Below are positions 22,303 through 30,809 of a stretch of DNA of 38,423 bases, piece by piece (position 1 is the stretch's first letter; every line of letters starts with the position of its first letter). The DNA is from Phycisphaeraceae bacterium. Lineage in GTDB: Bacteria; Planctomycetota; Phycisphaerae; Phycisphaerales; Phycisphaeraceae. The position numbers and the translations under genes were made by a program. Under the pieces are notes generated by a model. That model did not search any database. It saw nothing but the letters and a program-made list of their open reading frames with translations, and was not told the DNA's origin. The DNA is taken from contig PAIY01000131.1 in the NCBI GenBank assembly GCA_002704825.1, positions 1-38,423 on the forward strand. The letters run 5' to 3'.

Positions 22303-22905
22303 TCAGTCGGAATGACCGACCCCGATGTTACGCTCGCCGTGAGCAGATCCTGCGCTGCCGGGGCTGACCCGCTCGAGCATGACGAACAGCACCAGCGCGA
22401 TGACGCCCAGCGCCGCGATCAGCCACCATGGTGACAGGGCCGTCACGTCCGCCATTGTGATCTTGCCCGCGTCGCCAAGCTTCATGAAACCGTCCTTGAT
22501 CGACGGGTACACCTCGGCGAACAACGCGCCGCCGACGATCATGCCGAGCACGCCCGGGATGGCGTGCCGTGACCCGTCGCCAATCGCCGCGATGCCGGTG
22601 CCGGGGCAGTAGCCCAGCACGGCCATGCCGACGCCGAATATCAGCCCGCCGACAATGTTAGCCAAGATCGCCGCGTTCTTGACGTGCATGGGAAAATCCA
22701 TCCCTGCCGATCTCATGCCCCAGATGCCCACCGCGCCGACGACGATCGCCGTGAACATCACCTTGAGCACCGTGAAATCCTTCAGCAGGAACTGGCCGAG
22801 GATCACCCGGTAACGCGTGACGCCGCCCTTTTGGAGCAGGAACCCGAAGACGAAACCTGCGAGCAGGCCATAGACGATCATCTGTGATGATGCGAGATCA
22901 AACAT
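22303..22905 (-). CDS. YeeE/YedE family transporter, second subunit
   Basis: 200 aa, placed at ATG 22905 (FDLASSQMIVYGLLAGFVFG); upstream in-frame residues lie in the preceding gene and look out of frame. It is highly hydrophobic with about five spans. The conserved cysteine motif is GYCPGTGIAAIGDG, and FLLQKGGVTRYRVI lies in the first loop. Family members (PmpA/PmpB, TsuA) import thiosulfate or related sulfur anions through conserved cysteines. The start overlaps the first subunit's stop by 8 bp, which indicates coupled translation. Confidence 0.85.
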   Translation of the reverse strand: MFDLASSQMIVYGLLAGFVFGFLLQKGGVTRYRVILGQFLLKDFTVLKVMFTAIVVGAVGIWGMRSAGMDFPMHVKNAAILANIVGGLIFGVGMAVLGYCPGTGIAAIGDGSRHAIPGVLGMIVGGALFAEVYPSIKDGFMKLGDAGKITMADVTALSPWWLIAALGVIALVLFVMLERVSPGSAGSAHGERNIGVGHSD

Positions 22906-23446
22906 GCTGCCGCCCATCCTTTCCAAAGAGTGCGAATGCGGTGACCAGGCCGCTGGCAAACATGGCAATGAAGAACACCCACGAACTGACTGCGAGCTGG
23001 AGCCCGCCGCTGATGCCGTGCCCCGAGGTGCATCCGCCGGCCATGCGGGCACCGAAGAGCATCACCGCACCGCCGACGAACGCCGCCGCGTAACGCTTTG
23101 CCTTGCTGCCGCCGAAGCGCGACGCCCACAACGCCGGCACGGTTTCCGTGAACTTCTCTCGTGACAGCTTCGCCGCCACCAGCGCCCCGATCGGCAGCGA
23201 CAGCACGAGGAAGAACTGCCAGTCGAACATCACTTTTCCCGCATCGGAATCGAAATACTTGCCGTAATAGCTGTTCGCTTCGACGTGCTGTGGCGCGGCA
23301 ACGCCTGTCGCCATCCCGGCGAACTTGGCGGGTGTCGTACTCACCCCCAGCGCCTTGTGCATTCCGGCAAAGGCGATCCAACTTAACACGCCGATCCCTA
23401 TGCCCACCAAGTAAGGGTTCCACCGAGCCCATCTTAACAGATTCAT
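22898..23446 (-). CDS. YeeE/YedE family transporter, first subunit
   Basis: 182 aa from ATG 23446, with ACGGAGG 9 bases upstream; longer in-frame starts lack a ribosome site. About four membrane spans (GIGIGVLSWIAFAGMHKALG, FFLVLSLPIGALVAAKLS and others). It has the conserved Cys motif GGCTSGHGISG near the C-terminus. It forms a pair with the downstream half-size YeeE gene, so the functional unit is probably two chains. Nearby cysteine synthase suggests sulfur uptake for cysteine, perhaps to meet thiol demand under metal stress. Confidence 0.85.
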   Translation of the reverse strand: MNLLRWARWNPYLVGIGIGVLSWIAFAGMHKALGVSTTPAKFAGMATGVAAPQHVEANSYYGKYFDSDAGKVMFDWQFFLVLSLPIGALVAAKLSREKFTETVPALWASRFGGSKAKRYAAAFVGGAVMLFGARMAGGCTSGHGISGGLQLAVSSWVFFIAMFASGLVTAFALFGKDGRQHV

Positions 23447-23614
23447 AGAATGGCCTCCGTATGGCGACCTTTGCCCCGGCCCAGTGGCAGGAGGTCGCAA
23501 GCTGATTAGCCAGCGCTGGAGCATCTTTCATTATCACTTGATCCAGCAACTTTTCCAACGGGTCGTCGTTCAGGTGTCACCCCAACAGATGACTCTGGAT
23601 TATTCCCGGCGGCG
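23447..23614. other. Gap upstream of the YeeE pair
   Basis: A minus-strand frame reads LEKLLDQVIMKDAPALANQL just upstream of the YeeE gene and is open after a TGA at about 23575. It may be the end of a small lost gene or chance. No promoter could be picked out with confidence. Confidence 0.3.
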
Positions 23615-23812
23615 TTACGCCAGCCATTCAAGTTCGGGGCACGACCCATCTGGAATGGTGCGAGCGAAAGCCCGCAGTCGGTGCGCGCGATTTGCGTATC
23701 GAGCCGACTCGGCGTGCCGGCTGGCTAACGCTAAAGCCAATTGATGTCGTCGACACCAGGCCAACGCCTTGACCAGCCGGTCGCAGATACAAGATGGGGT
23801 CATCATGGGCAT
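23615..23812 (-). CDS. Small hypothetical protein
   Basis: 65 aa starting at ATG 23812, with GGGAGG about 8 bases upstream. It has CICDRLVKALAWCRRHQLALA and an Arg/Ala-rich helix. The open frame also extends left-to-right into a TTG at 23902 abutting the preceding gene's stop. I see no homologue by eye. It lies in the same direction as its neighbours and could be real, but coding evidence is weak. Confidence 0.35.
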   Translation of the reverse strand: MPMMTPSCICDRLVKALAWCRRHQLALALASRHAESARYANRAHRLRAFARTIPDGSCPELEWLA

Positions 23813-23898
23813 GCCTTTGCCTCCCTGTGGCAAGCGACGGAGGAACCGAAATGCTTGTTGATCGTGGCGGGCGATATCGCACTCGGCGTGAGATGCGG

Positions 23899-24174
23899 TC
23901 AATCGCAGTAGGCCGCACGGCGGTGACAGTCGTCACGATGCCATGGCATGGCGCGGGTAAACCAGTTGTGGTCGCACATGCGGCGGCGCGACTCCCATCG
24001 GGTGGCACGGTTGCCGTCGTGTCGAACATACCGGGCACCGCAACCGTAATCGGCATCGGCCCTGTAGGTGTGGCGCGTGGGTCCGTCTCCGCTCGGAGCG
24101 GTGGCCCAACCGATACTGGCCACACCAAGAACCGCGACGATGGCGAGGGCGATGGTGGCGAGGGGCTTGTTCAT
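23899..24174 (-). CDS. Small secreted His/Cys-rich protein
   Basis: 91 aa from ATG 24174, preceded by AGGAAACG. Signal peptide MNKPLATIALAIVAVLGVASIGWA with likely cleavage after WA. The mature part is short, with three Cys and six His/Arg-rich clusters (CGARYVRHDGNRATRWE, MPWHRDDCHRRAAYC). It could bind metal in the periplasm. No known family. Confidence 0.5.
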   Translation of the reverse strand: MNKPLATIALAIVAVLGVASIGWATAPSGDGPTRHTYRADADYGCGARYVRHDGNRATRWESRRRMCDHNWFTRAMPWHRDDCHRRAAYCD

Positions 24175-24497
24175 GATCGTTTCCTTTCTGAATGTTTGGC
24201 GGCCTGCGGGAACGCTCCTTTTGCCGCTGTCCACTTGTTCAGACGAAACGACTCTCGCTGGCGTTACGCAACTGGTTCAGATCGGAGCTCGGCGATCAGG
24301 GCCGACCATCAAGGCCGTAGCGTGGATACAGACCTGCCACGCCCGATTTCATTTGCGCTTGATGCGGTCTCGATCTGTCCGGTAGCCATAGCGGTCGCCC
24401 GAGGCATATACGCCGGTGTGTTCGCGTCGCCTGCGCAATTCGCGGGAGCACCAATCTTCTGTGTGCATCGCTCCGTTCGATGCCTCTGTGCCGGAGA
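24175..24497. other. Gap between small secreted protein and lspA
   Basis: About 320 bases with no supported gene. Overlapping short open frames on both strands are shadow-like. The stretch should carry a promoter for the small secreted protein, but I could not pick out -35/-10 elements reliably. Confidence 0.35.
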
Positions 24498-25184
24498 TCA
24501 CGACTTCGACAGTCCTGGCATCGACGGGCTTGAGCGATTCTGCATATTCCGACGGAAGGTCTGACCTCCAGTCACGAGGAGGATCGTGCCGACGCCAACA
24601 ACCAACCACACATCAGCCAGGTTGGAAATCCACGGATAAAGATCACCGGAGCCGCCCGGCCAGCGAAGCCCAAACGGAAGTTGCACGCCAGGGAAAAAGT
24701 GCAGCATGTCACGGACCGAGGCATACACCCACCGATCGTAGAGGTTGCTGATGGCCCCCGCGAATATCAAGCCCATGGCCGCATGCCAGCCGTAAGCCCG
24801 GGCTCGGCTGCGCCAGAATAGCGAGACAATGAATATGACGGCTACGACGCTGATACCGACGAATATCCAACGTCCGCCCTGGCCGAGGCCGAAGACGGCC
24901 CCGCGGTTGGTTGTCAACTGAAGTGCAAGCACCTTGGGAATCAATGTCACGCCATCGTGGTCAGGGATCATGGCATGGCCAGGCTCAGTGGAGGACCACT
25001 TCACCGGCTGCCCGGCAACCACCTCGAAGGCATATGCTTTGAGCGTCAGATCCATCACCAGGGCGGCTCCGGCAACCGCCGCAAAAAGAAACCAAGCCCG
25101 CCATGATCGGCCTGCGTGGGCAGTTGTCTTGTCGCCCTGTGGCGTCTGCGCATCAGCACCTTGTGGAGTTACGGTGTGTCGTAC
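24498..25184 (-). CDS. lspA: Signal peptidase II (prolipoprotein signal peptidase)
   Basis: 228 aa. An N-terminal tail and membrane segment AWFLFAAVAGAALVMDLTLKAYAF lead into the conserved NRGAVFGLGQGGRWIF. Then come AGAISNLYDRW with the first catalytic Asp and YPWISNLADVWLVVG with the second. It cleaves lipoprotein signal peptides at the membrane. The order of helices is normal; the protein is longer than a housekeeping LspA (~160-170 aa) because of an N-terminal extension and a longer loop after the second helix. The start is uncertain: in-frame ATGs at 25199 and 25184 are both possible. LspA copies beside P-type metal ATPases are known in lead-resistance loci (PbrC type), which fits the nearby gene at 27034-29196. 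Confidence 0.88.
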   Translation of the reverse strand, partial: VRHTVTPQGADAQTPQGDKTTAHAGRSWRAWFLFAAVAGAALVMDLTLKAYAFEVVAGQPVKWSSTEPGHAMIPDHDGVTLIPKVLALQLTTNRGAVFGLGQGGRWIFVGISVVAVIFIVSLFWRSRARAYGWHAAMGLIFAGAISNLYDRWVYASVRDMLHFFPGVQLPFGLRWPGGSGDLYPWISNLADVWLVVGVGTILLVTGGQTFRRNMQNRSSPSMPGLSKS

Positions 25185-25271
25185 CATGAATTGACGCATT
25201 CCTCTGTCCACGGACGCGGTCGTAAGGACACAAGCCATCGCAACCGTTGTCGCCGCGTTAGACCATGTCGG

Positions 25272-26255
25272 TCACTGCATCTGCTCTTGGTACATCGGCG
25301 TGGACAGATAACGCTCGCCGAAACTGCAGGCGACGGTCACGATAGTCTTGCCCTTGTTTTCCGGCTTCTCCGCAATCCTGCACGCCGCGACGATGTTTGC
25401 ACCGGTGCTGATGCCGCCGAAGATGCCTTCTTCTCGAGCGACGCGACGTGACATTTCCATCGCTTCGTCATTTCCCACCGCGACGGTGCCGGAAAGCAGC
25501 GACATATCGAGGTTCTTGGGAACAAATCCCGCGCCGATGCCCTGAATCTTGTGCGGCCCGGGTTCGACCGGCTCGCCGTTAAGCGTCTGACGGATCACCG
25601 GTGAATCTTCTGGCTCGACCGCGATCGCTACGAAATCTTCCCGGCCTCGACCACGGAAGTGGCGCGTTACACCGGTGATCGTTCCGCCCGTACCTACGCC
25701 GGCGACGATCATGTCCACCTTGCCAGCAGTGTCATTCCATATTTCCGCGCCGGTTGTCTGTTCGTGAATATCGGGGTTGGCCGGATTGTCGAACTGCTGG
25801 GGCATCCATGCGTTGTCGGTACGCGTGACGAGTTCGCCCGCCTTGCCGATCGCACCTTTCATGCCCTCCGACGCCGGGGTGAGAACCAGATCGGCCCCGA
25901 GTGCTCGCAACAGGCCGCGACGCTCCATGCTCATCGAATCGGGCATCGTCAGTGTCAGCTTGTAGCCTTTGGCCGCGCACACGAATGCCAGCGCGATGCC
26001 CGTGTTCCCGCTGGTCGGCTCGATGATGTGCGTGTCCTTGTTGATCGTGCCCGTCTGCTCGGCGGCCTCGATCATCGCCCGCCCGATGCGGTCCTTCACG
26101 CTCGCCATCGGGTTGAAGTACTCGCACTTGACCAGCACCGTCGCGCCCTCGGGCACCACACGGTTGAGCTTCACGAGCGGCGTGTTGTACGTCGTCTGGA
26201 TCATGTTCGCGTATGTTTTGCCGTGCAGCAGTGTCGTTCCAGGTGCTTCGGTCAT
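25272..26255 (-). CDS. cysK: Cysteine synthase (O-acetylserine sulfhydrylase)
   Basis: 327 aa from ATG 26255. The PLP lysine lies in NPMASVKDRIG. The substrate loop EPTSGNTGIALAF, the phosphate-binding GVGTGGTITGV and the C-terminal GISTGANIVAA are all intact. It makes cysteine from O-acetylserine and sulfide. Position between an lspA and metal genes, and near a YeeE/YedE pair, suggests an accessory copy for thiol supply rather than the only housekeeping gene, but this cannot be proven from this window. Confidence 0.93.
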   Translation of the reverse strand: MTEAPGTTLLHGKTYANMIQTTYNTPLVKLNRVVPEGATVLVKCEYFNPMASVKDRIGRAMIEAAEQTGTINKDTHIIEPTSGNTGIALAFVCAAKGYKLTLTMPDSMSMERRGLLRALGADLVLTPASEGMKGAIGKAGELVTRTDNAWMPQQFDNPANPDIHEQTTGAEIWNDTAGKVDMIVAGVGTGGTITGVTRHFRGRGREDFVAIAVEPEDSPVIRQTLNGEPVEPGPHKIQGIGAGFVPKNLDMSLLSGTVAVGNDEAMEMSRRVAREEGIFGGISTGANIVAACRIAEKPENKGKTIVTVACSFGERYLSTPMYQEQMQ

Positions 26256-26480
26256 GCTGGTGGTCCTTCATGTTCAGTCGTTGTCGATCCGGCGTGAGAG
26301 TCCTGATTGCGGTTGTACTCGGCGTCACCGTCCACTTTGAGTGCCAATACACTGCTTAGCTTGTGCATCAACCCAATACAGCGTGTCGCGCACGTTCCGT
26401 TTAACACCCTACATGTGCTGAGACGGATGAACTCCAACAAACGTTACGCATGTGGGTGCGACTTTATCAGATTTGCCCAT
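26256..26480. other. Gap upstream of cysK
   Basis: About 225 bases without a gene. It probably carries the cysK promoter on the minus strand. A minus-strand frame at 26252-26440 is short and not convincing. Confidence 0.35.
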
Positions 26481-26996
26481 TCAGGGCCAGCCATCGAGGC
26501 CGTGAGCGTGGCTGTAGGCCTTCCACGCCCAGGCCGCGAGCGCCCAAATCACCAATATCATCAGGACAAAGGGCGGATAGACGCGGTAGCGTAAGTGGCT
26601 GTACACAGGCTGTCCCGTAAGAGCAACGAACACGCCGCTCGTCGCCGTCACCATGGTGAGCAGGGCCAGAACAAAGCCCATCGGTTGAACGTAGAAGCTT
26701 GCCACAAGGTTGCCCCGCACGAACCATGCAAAACTTGTCGTCATGCCGCAATCAGGACCTGGGATGCCCGTGGTCCGGTAGAACGAACAAGGCGAGAGGC
26801 CGAGTTGGAGGTGCGTTTCGACGCCCTTCCGCGCGGGGGTGATGCTCGCTGCCGTTACGAGAACCATCAGGCAACCCAACGCAAGGACCAACGCAATGAG
26901 TCTTCCGCGAAAACTCAGCCGAGGGCTTGCGCCGTCATTGCCAAACGGCATGCCTGACGCACCATTCTTGTCCAGTCGTCCACGGGTTGAGTCCAT
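26481..26996 (-). CDS. DUF2752 membrane protein
   Basis: 171 aa. After a ~30-residue cytoplasmic N-terminus come three membrane segments (GRLIALVLALGCLMVLVTAA, QPMGFVLALLTMVTATSGV, VYPPFVLMILVIWALAAWA). The DUF2752 signature PCSFYRTTGIPGPDCGMTTSF lies in the loop after the first segment, with two Cys that may pair or bind metal. Family function is unknown. It lies directly downstream of the metal ATPase on the same strand (38 bp). Confidence 0.8.
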   Translation of the reverse strand: MDSTRGRLDKNGASGMPFGNDGASPRLSFRGRLIALVLALGCLMVLVTAASITPARKGVETHLQLGLSPCSFYRTTGIPGPDCGMTTSFAWFVRGNLVASFYVQPMGFVLALLTMVTATSGVFVALTGQPVYSHLRYRVYPPFVLMILVIWALAAWAWKAYSHAHGLDGWP

Positions 26997-27033
26997 GATC
27001 GGCTCACGGTATCTGATTGATGACGGATGGACT

Positions 27034-29196
27034 TCAGTCCCGAAGCAACCGCAGGGCGTTGAACACGACCAGCAACGTCGCGCCGGTGTCGGCGGCGATG
27101 GCCATCCACAGCGACGCCAAACCGACAGCAGCCAGCACGATGAACAGGAACTTCAAGCCCAGGGCGAAGGCGATGTTGGTCTTGATGTTTCGTAACGTGC
27201 GGCGGGAATGCCGGATGAGCCAGGAGACCTTCAGCAGGTCGTCCGACATCAGGGCGATGTCGGCGGTTTCGATGGCGGCGTCGGTGCCCATGCCACCCAT
27301 GGCGATACCGATGTTCGCCGCCGCCAGGGCGGGGGCATCGTTGATGCCATCGCCCACCATCGCCACATGGCCGTGCTCAGCGACGAGCGCTTCGACGGCC
27401 TTGACCTTGTCTTCGGGAAGCAGTTGTGCGCGATACTCATCCACACCCGTGGCGGCGGTGACCGCCTTAGCCGTCCCTTCGTTGTCGCCGGTGAGCATGA
27501 CCACCCTGCGTATGCCGGCGGCTCGGAGCAAACGCACAGCCTCGGGGGCATCATCGCGGACGCGATCGGCGATGCTGATCAGGCCGCAGACGTGCTGGTC
27601 ATTGCCAATCGCCACGACGGTATGGCCGTCATCCTCCAACGCGACGGCCCGGTCGTGGACTTGCGGCGTCTCTTGGCCTCGGTCGTGCATCATGCGATGG
27701 CTGCCGATCCAGAAGAGTCGGCCATCAATCTCGCCTTCGCCTCCCTTGCCCCGGATGGCGCGATAGCTCTGGGCGGGCTCAATTGAGACAGACTGGCCTT
27801 CGGCTTTCCTCAGGACCGCCCGCGCCAGCGGGTGTTCGCTGTGCGCTTCCAGTGCCGCCGCCCGCGCCAGCAGTTCTTCTGGGGTATGGCCGTTCAGCGG
27901 CACGACTTGCTGGACCTCCGGTTGGCCGTGGGTCAGCGTGCCTGTCTTGTCCATCGCCAGCACACGCAGGCGTCCGGCGGCTTCCATGTAGACTCCGCCC
28001 TTGACCAGGACGCCGTGGCGCGCCGCCGAGGTCAGCGCTGAGACGATGCTGACCGGCGTGGAGATCACCAAGGCGCAGGGGCAGGCAATCACCAGGATGA
28101 CCAAGCCACGATAGCCCCACAGGGACCACGCACCCAGCCCCAGCACAGGCGGCAGGACCGCCAGCGCCACCGCCAGCAGCATCATCGCCGGCGTATACCA
28201 GCGGGCAAATCCGTCGACCCATTGTTGTGCCGGAGCGCGGCGCGACTGGGCTTCCTGCACCATGTGAATAATGCGTGCCAGCGTCGTATCGTTCGCCGTC
28301 TTGGTCGAACGAAACTCCATCGCCCCGTCTTCGTTGATGGTCCCGGCAAACACCTCATCGCCCGGTGACTTGGGGACCGGCATGGATTCACCGGTGATGG
28401 CAGCCTGATTGACGGTGGATTCGCCCTTGGTGACCAGGCCGTCCAAGGGAATCTTCTCGCCTGGCCGAACTAGGACGGTCACGCCTACCGGGACATCTTC
28501 GACGGGCTTTTCCATGATGTCGCCGTCATGCGGGCATACATACCGGGCCTGTGTGGGTGACAGGTCCAGCAGTGCCCCGATGGCGTTGCGGGCGCGCTCG
28601 ACGCTCCAATGCTCCAGCAGCAGCGACACCGCAAAGAGAAACGCCACCGTCGCCGCCTCGAACCACTCGCCGATCAGGAGCGCGCCAATGACGGCGATGA
28701 CCATCAGCAGATTCATGTCCGGCTGCAATCGTCGGGCCGACTGGATCGCCTTGGGCGCGACGAACCACGCCCCCGTCGCGACGGAGGCGACGTACAAGAG
28801 GATCGATATCAAGGGGTAAGCGTGCGATGGCTCGTGCCCGCCGGTCAAAGCGTCCATCATGCTGCCGTGGATGAATCCGTGCGTGACGAAGCCGGTGGCG
28901 AGAAAGCCGCCACTCAAAGCGGTCAGGATGAGCCGGCCATGACGTGACCAGAAGCTCTCTGGTGTCACGGCGTTTCGTTGTGCCCAAGGCACGGCCTTCA
29001 TGCCGGTGGCATTAACGGCCGAGACGATCACGTCCGACGTGACGACCTCAGGGTCGAACTCAACGGACATCCGACCGTTGACCACATCGAATGACAGGTT
29101 GCCCACGCCGTCCCGCCGGCCGACCTCTCGTTGAAGGATGGCGACCTCCTCCGAGCAGTCCAGGCCGTGTATCTTGTAGTCCGTTCGCTGTGACAT
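27034..29196 (-). CDS. cadA: Heavy-metal-translocating P-type ATPase (Zn/Cd/Pb type)
   Basis: 720 aa, ATG 29196 with GAGGTG upstream. The N-terminal metal-binding domain has the single-Cys motif GLDCSEEVAIL (Cys14). Membrane helices flank the phosphatase motif TGESMPV, and the ion site is IACPCALVIST. The phosphorylation site is MDKTGTLTHGQP, the HP motif is SEHPLARAVL, and the hinge motif is VGDGINDAPAL. All catalytic motifs are intact. It pumps divalent soft metals (Zn, Cd or Pb) out of the cytoplasm using ATP. The CPC and HP motifs and the HMA type fit the PIB-2 group. Its neighbour lspA hints at lead resistance. Confidence 0.95.
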   Translation of the reverse strand: MSQRTDYKIHGLDCSEEVAILQREVGRRDGVGNLSFDVVNGRMSVEFDPEVVTSDVIVSAVNATGMKAVPWAQRNAVTPESFWSRHGRLILTALSGGFLATGFVTHGFIHGSMMDALTGGHEPSHAYPLISILLYVASVATGAWFVAPKAIQSARRLQPDMNLLMVIAVIGALLIGEWFEAATVAFLFAVSLLLEHWSVERARNAIGALLDLSPTQARYVCPHDGDIMEKPVEDVPVGVTVLVRPGEKIPLDGLVTKGESTVNQAAITGESMPVPKSPGDEVFAGTINEDGAMEFRSTKTANDTTLARIIHMVQEAQSRRAPAQQWVDGFARWYTPAMMLLAVALAVLPPVLGLGAWSLWGYRGLVILVIACPCALVISTPVSIVSALTSAARHGVLVKGGVYMEAAGRLRVLAMDKTGTLTHGQPEVQQVVPLNGHTPEELLARAAALEAHSEHPLARAVLRKAEGQSVSIEPAQSYRAIRGKGGEGEIDGRLFWIGSHRMMHDRGQETPQVHDRAVALEDDGHTVVAIGNDQHVCGLISIADRVRDDAPEAVRLLRAAGIRRVVMLTGDNEGTAKAVTAATGVDEYRAQLLPEDKVKAVEALVAEHGHVAMVGDGINDAPALAAANIGIAMGGMGTDAAIETADIALMSDDLLKVSWLIRHSRRTLRNIKTNIAFALGLKFLFIVLAAVGLASLWMAIAADTGATLLVVFNALRLLRD

Positions 29197-29335
29197 GCAT
29201 TACACCTCGATTGTTGTTCGCAACTCGCCGCGCGTACATTGACCAAAGCATCTGGTCGAAACACGGCCAGACGCGGTCGTCATGGCGGTACAACATCGTA
29301 TGGCTCGTGCGCCATCAGCCCAAGCATCCGAGTCG

Positions 29336-30295
29336 TCATCGACTGCAACCGGCGAGGCGTGCCGCGTGCGGCGCAGAAGCCGAACCATCCGAGCAACACT
29401 CTTCGACAATCTGCCCGTGTCGCAGGCGAACGATGCGTTGAGCCAGACCGCCCAGGTCCGGATCGTGTGTGGCGACCACGAGCGTCCGCCCCTCGCGATG
29501 CAGCCGCTGGAAGATATCCACGACCCGATCGGCGTTGCTCTCGTCAAGATTCCCCGTCGGTTCATCGGCGAGGATGATCTTCGGATCGTTGATCAACGCT
29601 CGCGCAATGCAGACCCGCTGCTGTTCGCCGCCGGACAGTTGCGACGGCAGGTGATCGGCGCGGTCGGCCATCTGAACACGCTCCAAAGCGTGCCTCGCCT
29701 CGTCTTGGTCCACCATTGAATGATAGTATTGAGCGAGCATGACATTCTCGACGGCCGTCAGATAACTGACTAGGTGGAACTGCTGGAAGATCAAGCCGAT
29801 GTTCTCCCGTCGAAAGGTCGCGGCTTCATCGACATCAAGCTGCGAGAGGTCTTGGCCCACGACGTGAACGCGGCCGTCGGTCGGTCGATCCAGCCCGTCC
29901 AGCAGGTTCAGCAACGTGGTCTTGCCCGAGCCGGACGGTCCCATGAGGGCGATCCATTCACCGAGACCGATGGTCAGGTCGATCAGGTAGATCGGAGTGA
30001 GTAGATCAAGCGTGCTGGCATCAAACTGCTCTTGTTCCCGCTCGGGACGAGGCATCCACTCCAGAATGGCGAGCGGAAGATCAACGCAATCATCCGACGC
30101 CGAGGCGACGAACTGACCATCTGACTCCGTGGTTCGAATCCCCACGTCGTCGCATCCATCGACCGGATGCGCCGGCTCAATCGCCGCATGGCCGTCCGGA
30201 CCAATACACAGCACGTTGCCGGCGGCGGGCAACACCATCGCCGCGATCAGCAGCATGACCGTGAGAAATGACCGTGATGTGGCGACAGACGACAT
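29336..30295 (-). CDS. Chimeric ORF: secreted-protein N-terminus fused to an ABC transporter ATPase
   Basis: 319 aa from ATG 30295. Residues 1-26 are a signal peptide (SFLTVMLLIAAMVLPAAG), followed by NVLCIGPDGHAAIEPA and a Cys/Asp-rich stretch. That is the start of a secreted hypothetical protein family. From about residue 106 (DLTIGLGEWIALMG) it is an ABC ATPase of the LolD/MacB type. It has Walker A GPSGSGKTTLL (119-129), a Q-loop (IFQQFH), the signature LSGGEQQRV, Walker B IILADEPTGNLD, and a switch His (VVATHD). The first ~20-25 residues normal for a LolD-type protein, including the A-loop Tyr, are missing. No permease gene is adjacent. A signal peptide ahead of a cytosolic ATPase makes no sense functionally, so a deletion probably fused two genes. 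Confidence 0.75.
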   Translation of the reverse strand: MSSVATSRSFLTVMLLIAAMVLPAAGNVLCIGPDGHAAIEPAHPVDGCDDVGIRTTESDGQFVASASDDCVDLPLAILEWMPRPEREQEQFDASTLDLLTPIYLIDLTIGLGEWIALMGPSGSGKTTLLNLLDGLDRPTDGRVHVVGQDLSQLDVDEAATFRRENIGLIFQQFHLVSYLTAVENVMLAQYYHSMVDQDEARHALERVQMADRADHLPSQLSGGEQQRVCIARALINDPKIILADEPTGNLDESNADRVVDIFQRLHREGRTLVVATHDPDLGGLAQRIVRLRHGQIVEECCSDGSASAPHAARLAGCSR

Positions 30296-30809
30296 CAGGC
30301 GAAATTGTAGCCGCGATCTTTGGCCTGGACAAATCCCGCATTGTGGACTGGTTTGTCTGTTGCTCGAGGGATGACCAGCCGGATGTCGCCACAGGTCGCG
30401 AATAAATTGCAAATTTTGACCGGGCGTGCACCACAAAAAAAGCATACCGGCCTTGTCGAACACGGTTGCGCACACACTATTGCGATTTCCGCTCGAATTC
30501 CGAGCGGCCCCACGGTTAACGGAAAACGCCGATGCGACAACGCGTCGGCGTTTTCTTTTTCTATACACTGTCGCGAAAGAACTTATAACACCACCCCATT
30601 TCGGCCTTGTCTCTGCTGTCTCTGACCTGATAAACAGCATTTTGGGGTTAAGGTCACTACTGATCGCATTTTTCTCGAAATGTCTCTTAACCAGGGGTAG
30701 AGACATAGGCATGGGTTATGAGGAGATTACGCTTGCCTGGGTGAAAACAACATACGAATACACGAGCAAAGCAATTACTCAGTGCATGTCACACATAGGT
30801 TCATGCCCG
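30296..30809. other. Gap between metal block and AT-rich island
   Basis: About 500 bases with no convincing gene; a plus-strand open frame (30426-30818) has atypical composition and no ribosome site. It holds the terminator hairpin at 30525-30562 and a shift from GC-rich to AT-richer sequence, so the boundary of the defence island may lie here. Confidence 0.4.
30525..30562 (+). terminator. Strong, possibly bidirectional terminator
   Basis: AACGCCGATGCG pairs with CGCGTCGGCGTT (one wobble) around ACAA, and is followed on the plus strand by TTTCTTTTTC. On the minus strand the stem ends in GGCGTTTTCC, so it may also end transcription of the minus-strand gene that stops at 30810. Confidence 0.75.

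Noticed and set aside
22878..23558. Alternative 226-aa minus frame across the YeeE pair
   Set aside because: It overlaps the clear YeeE/YedE coding in another frame and is Arg-rich shadow sequence.
30128..30146. tRNA-like T arm (CGTGGTTCGAATCCCCACG)
   Set aside because: Stem spacing does not fit a 5-bp T stem with 7-nt loop and no acceptor, D or anticodon arms surround it. It lies inside the minus-strand coding frame of the chimeric ABC ORF.
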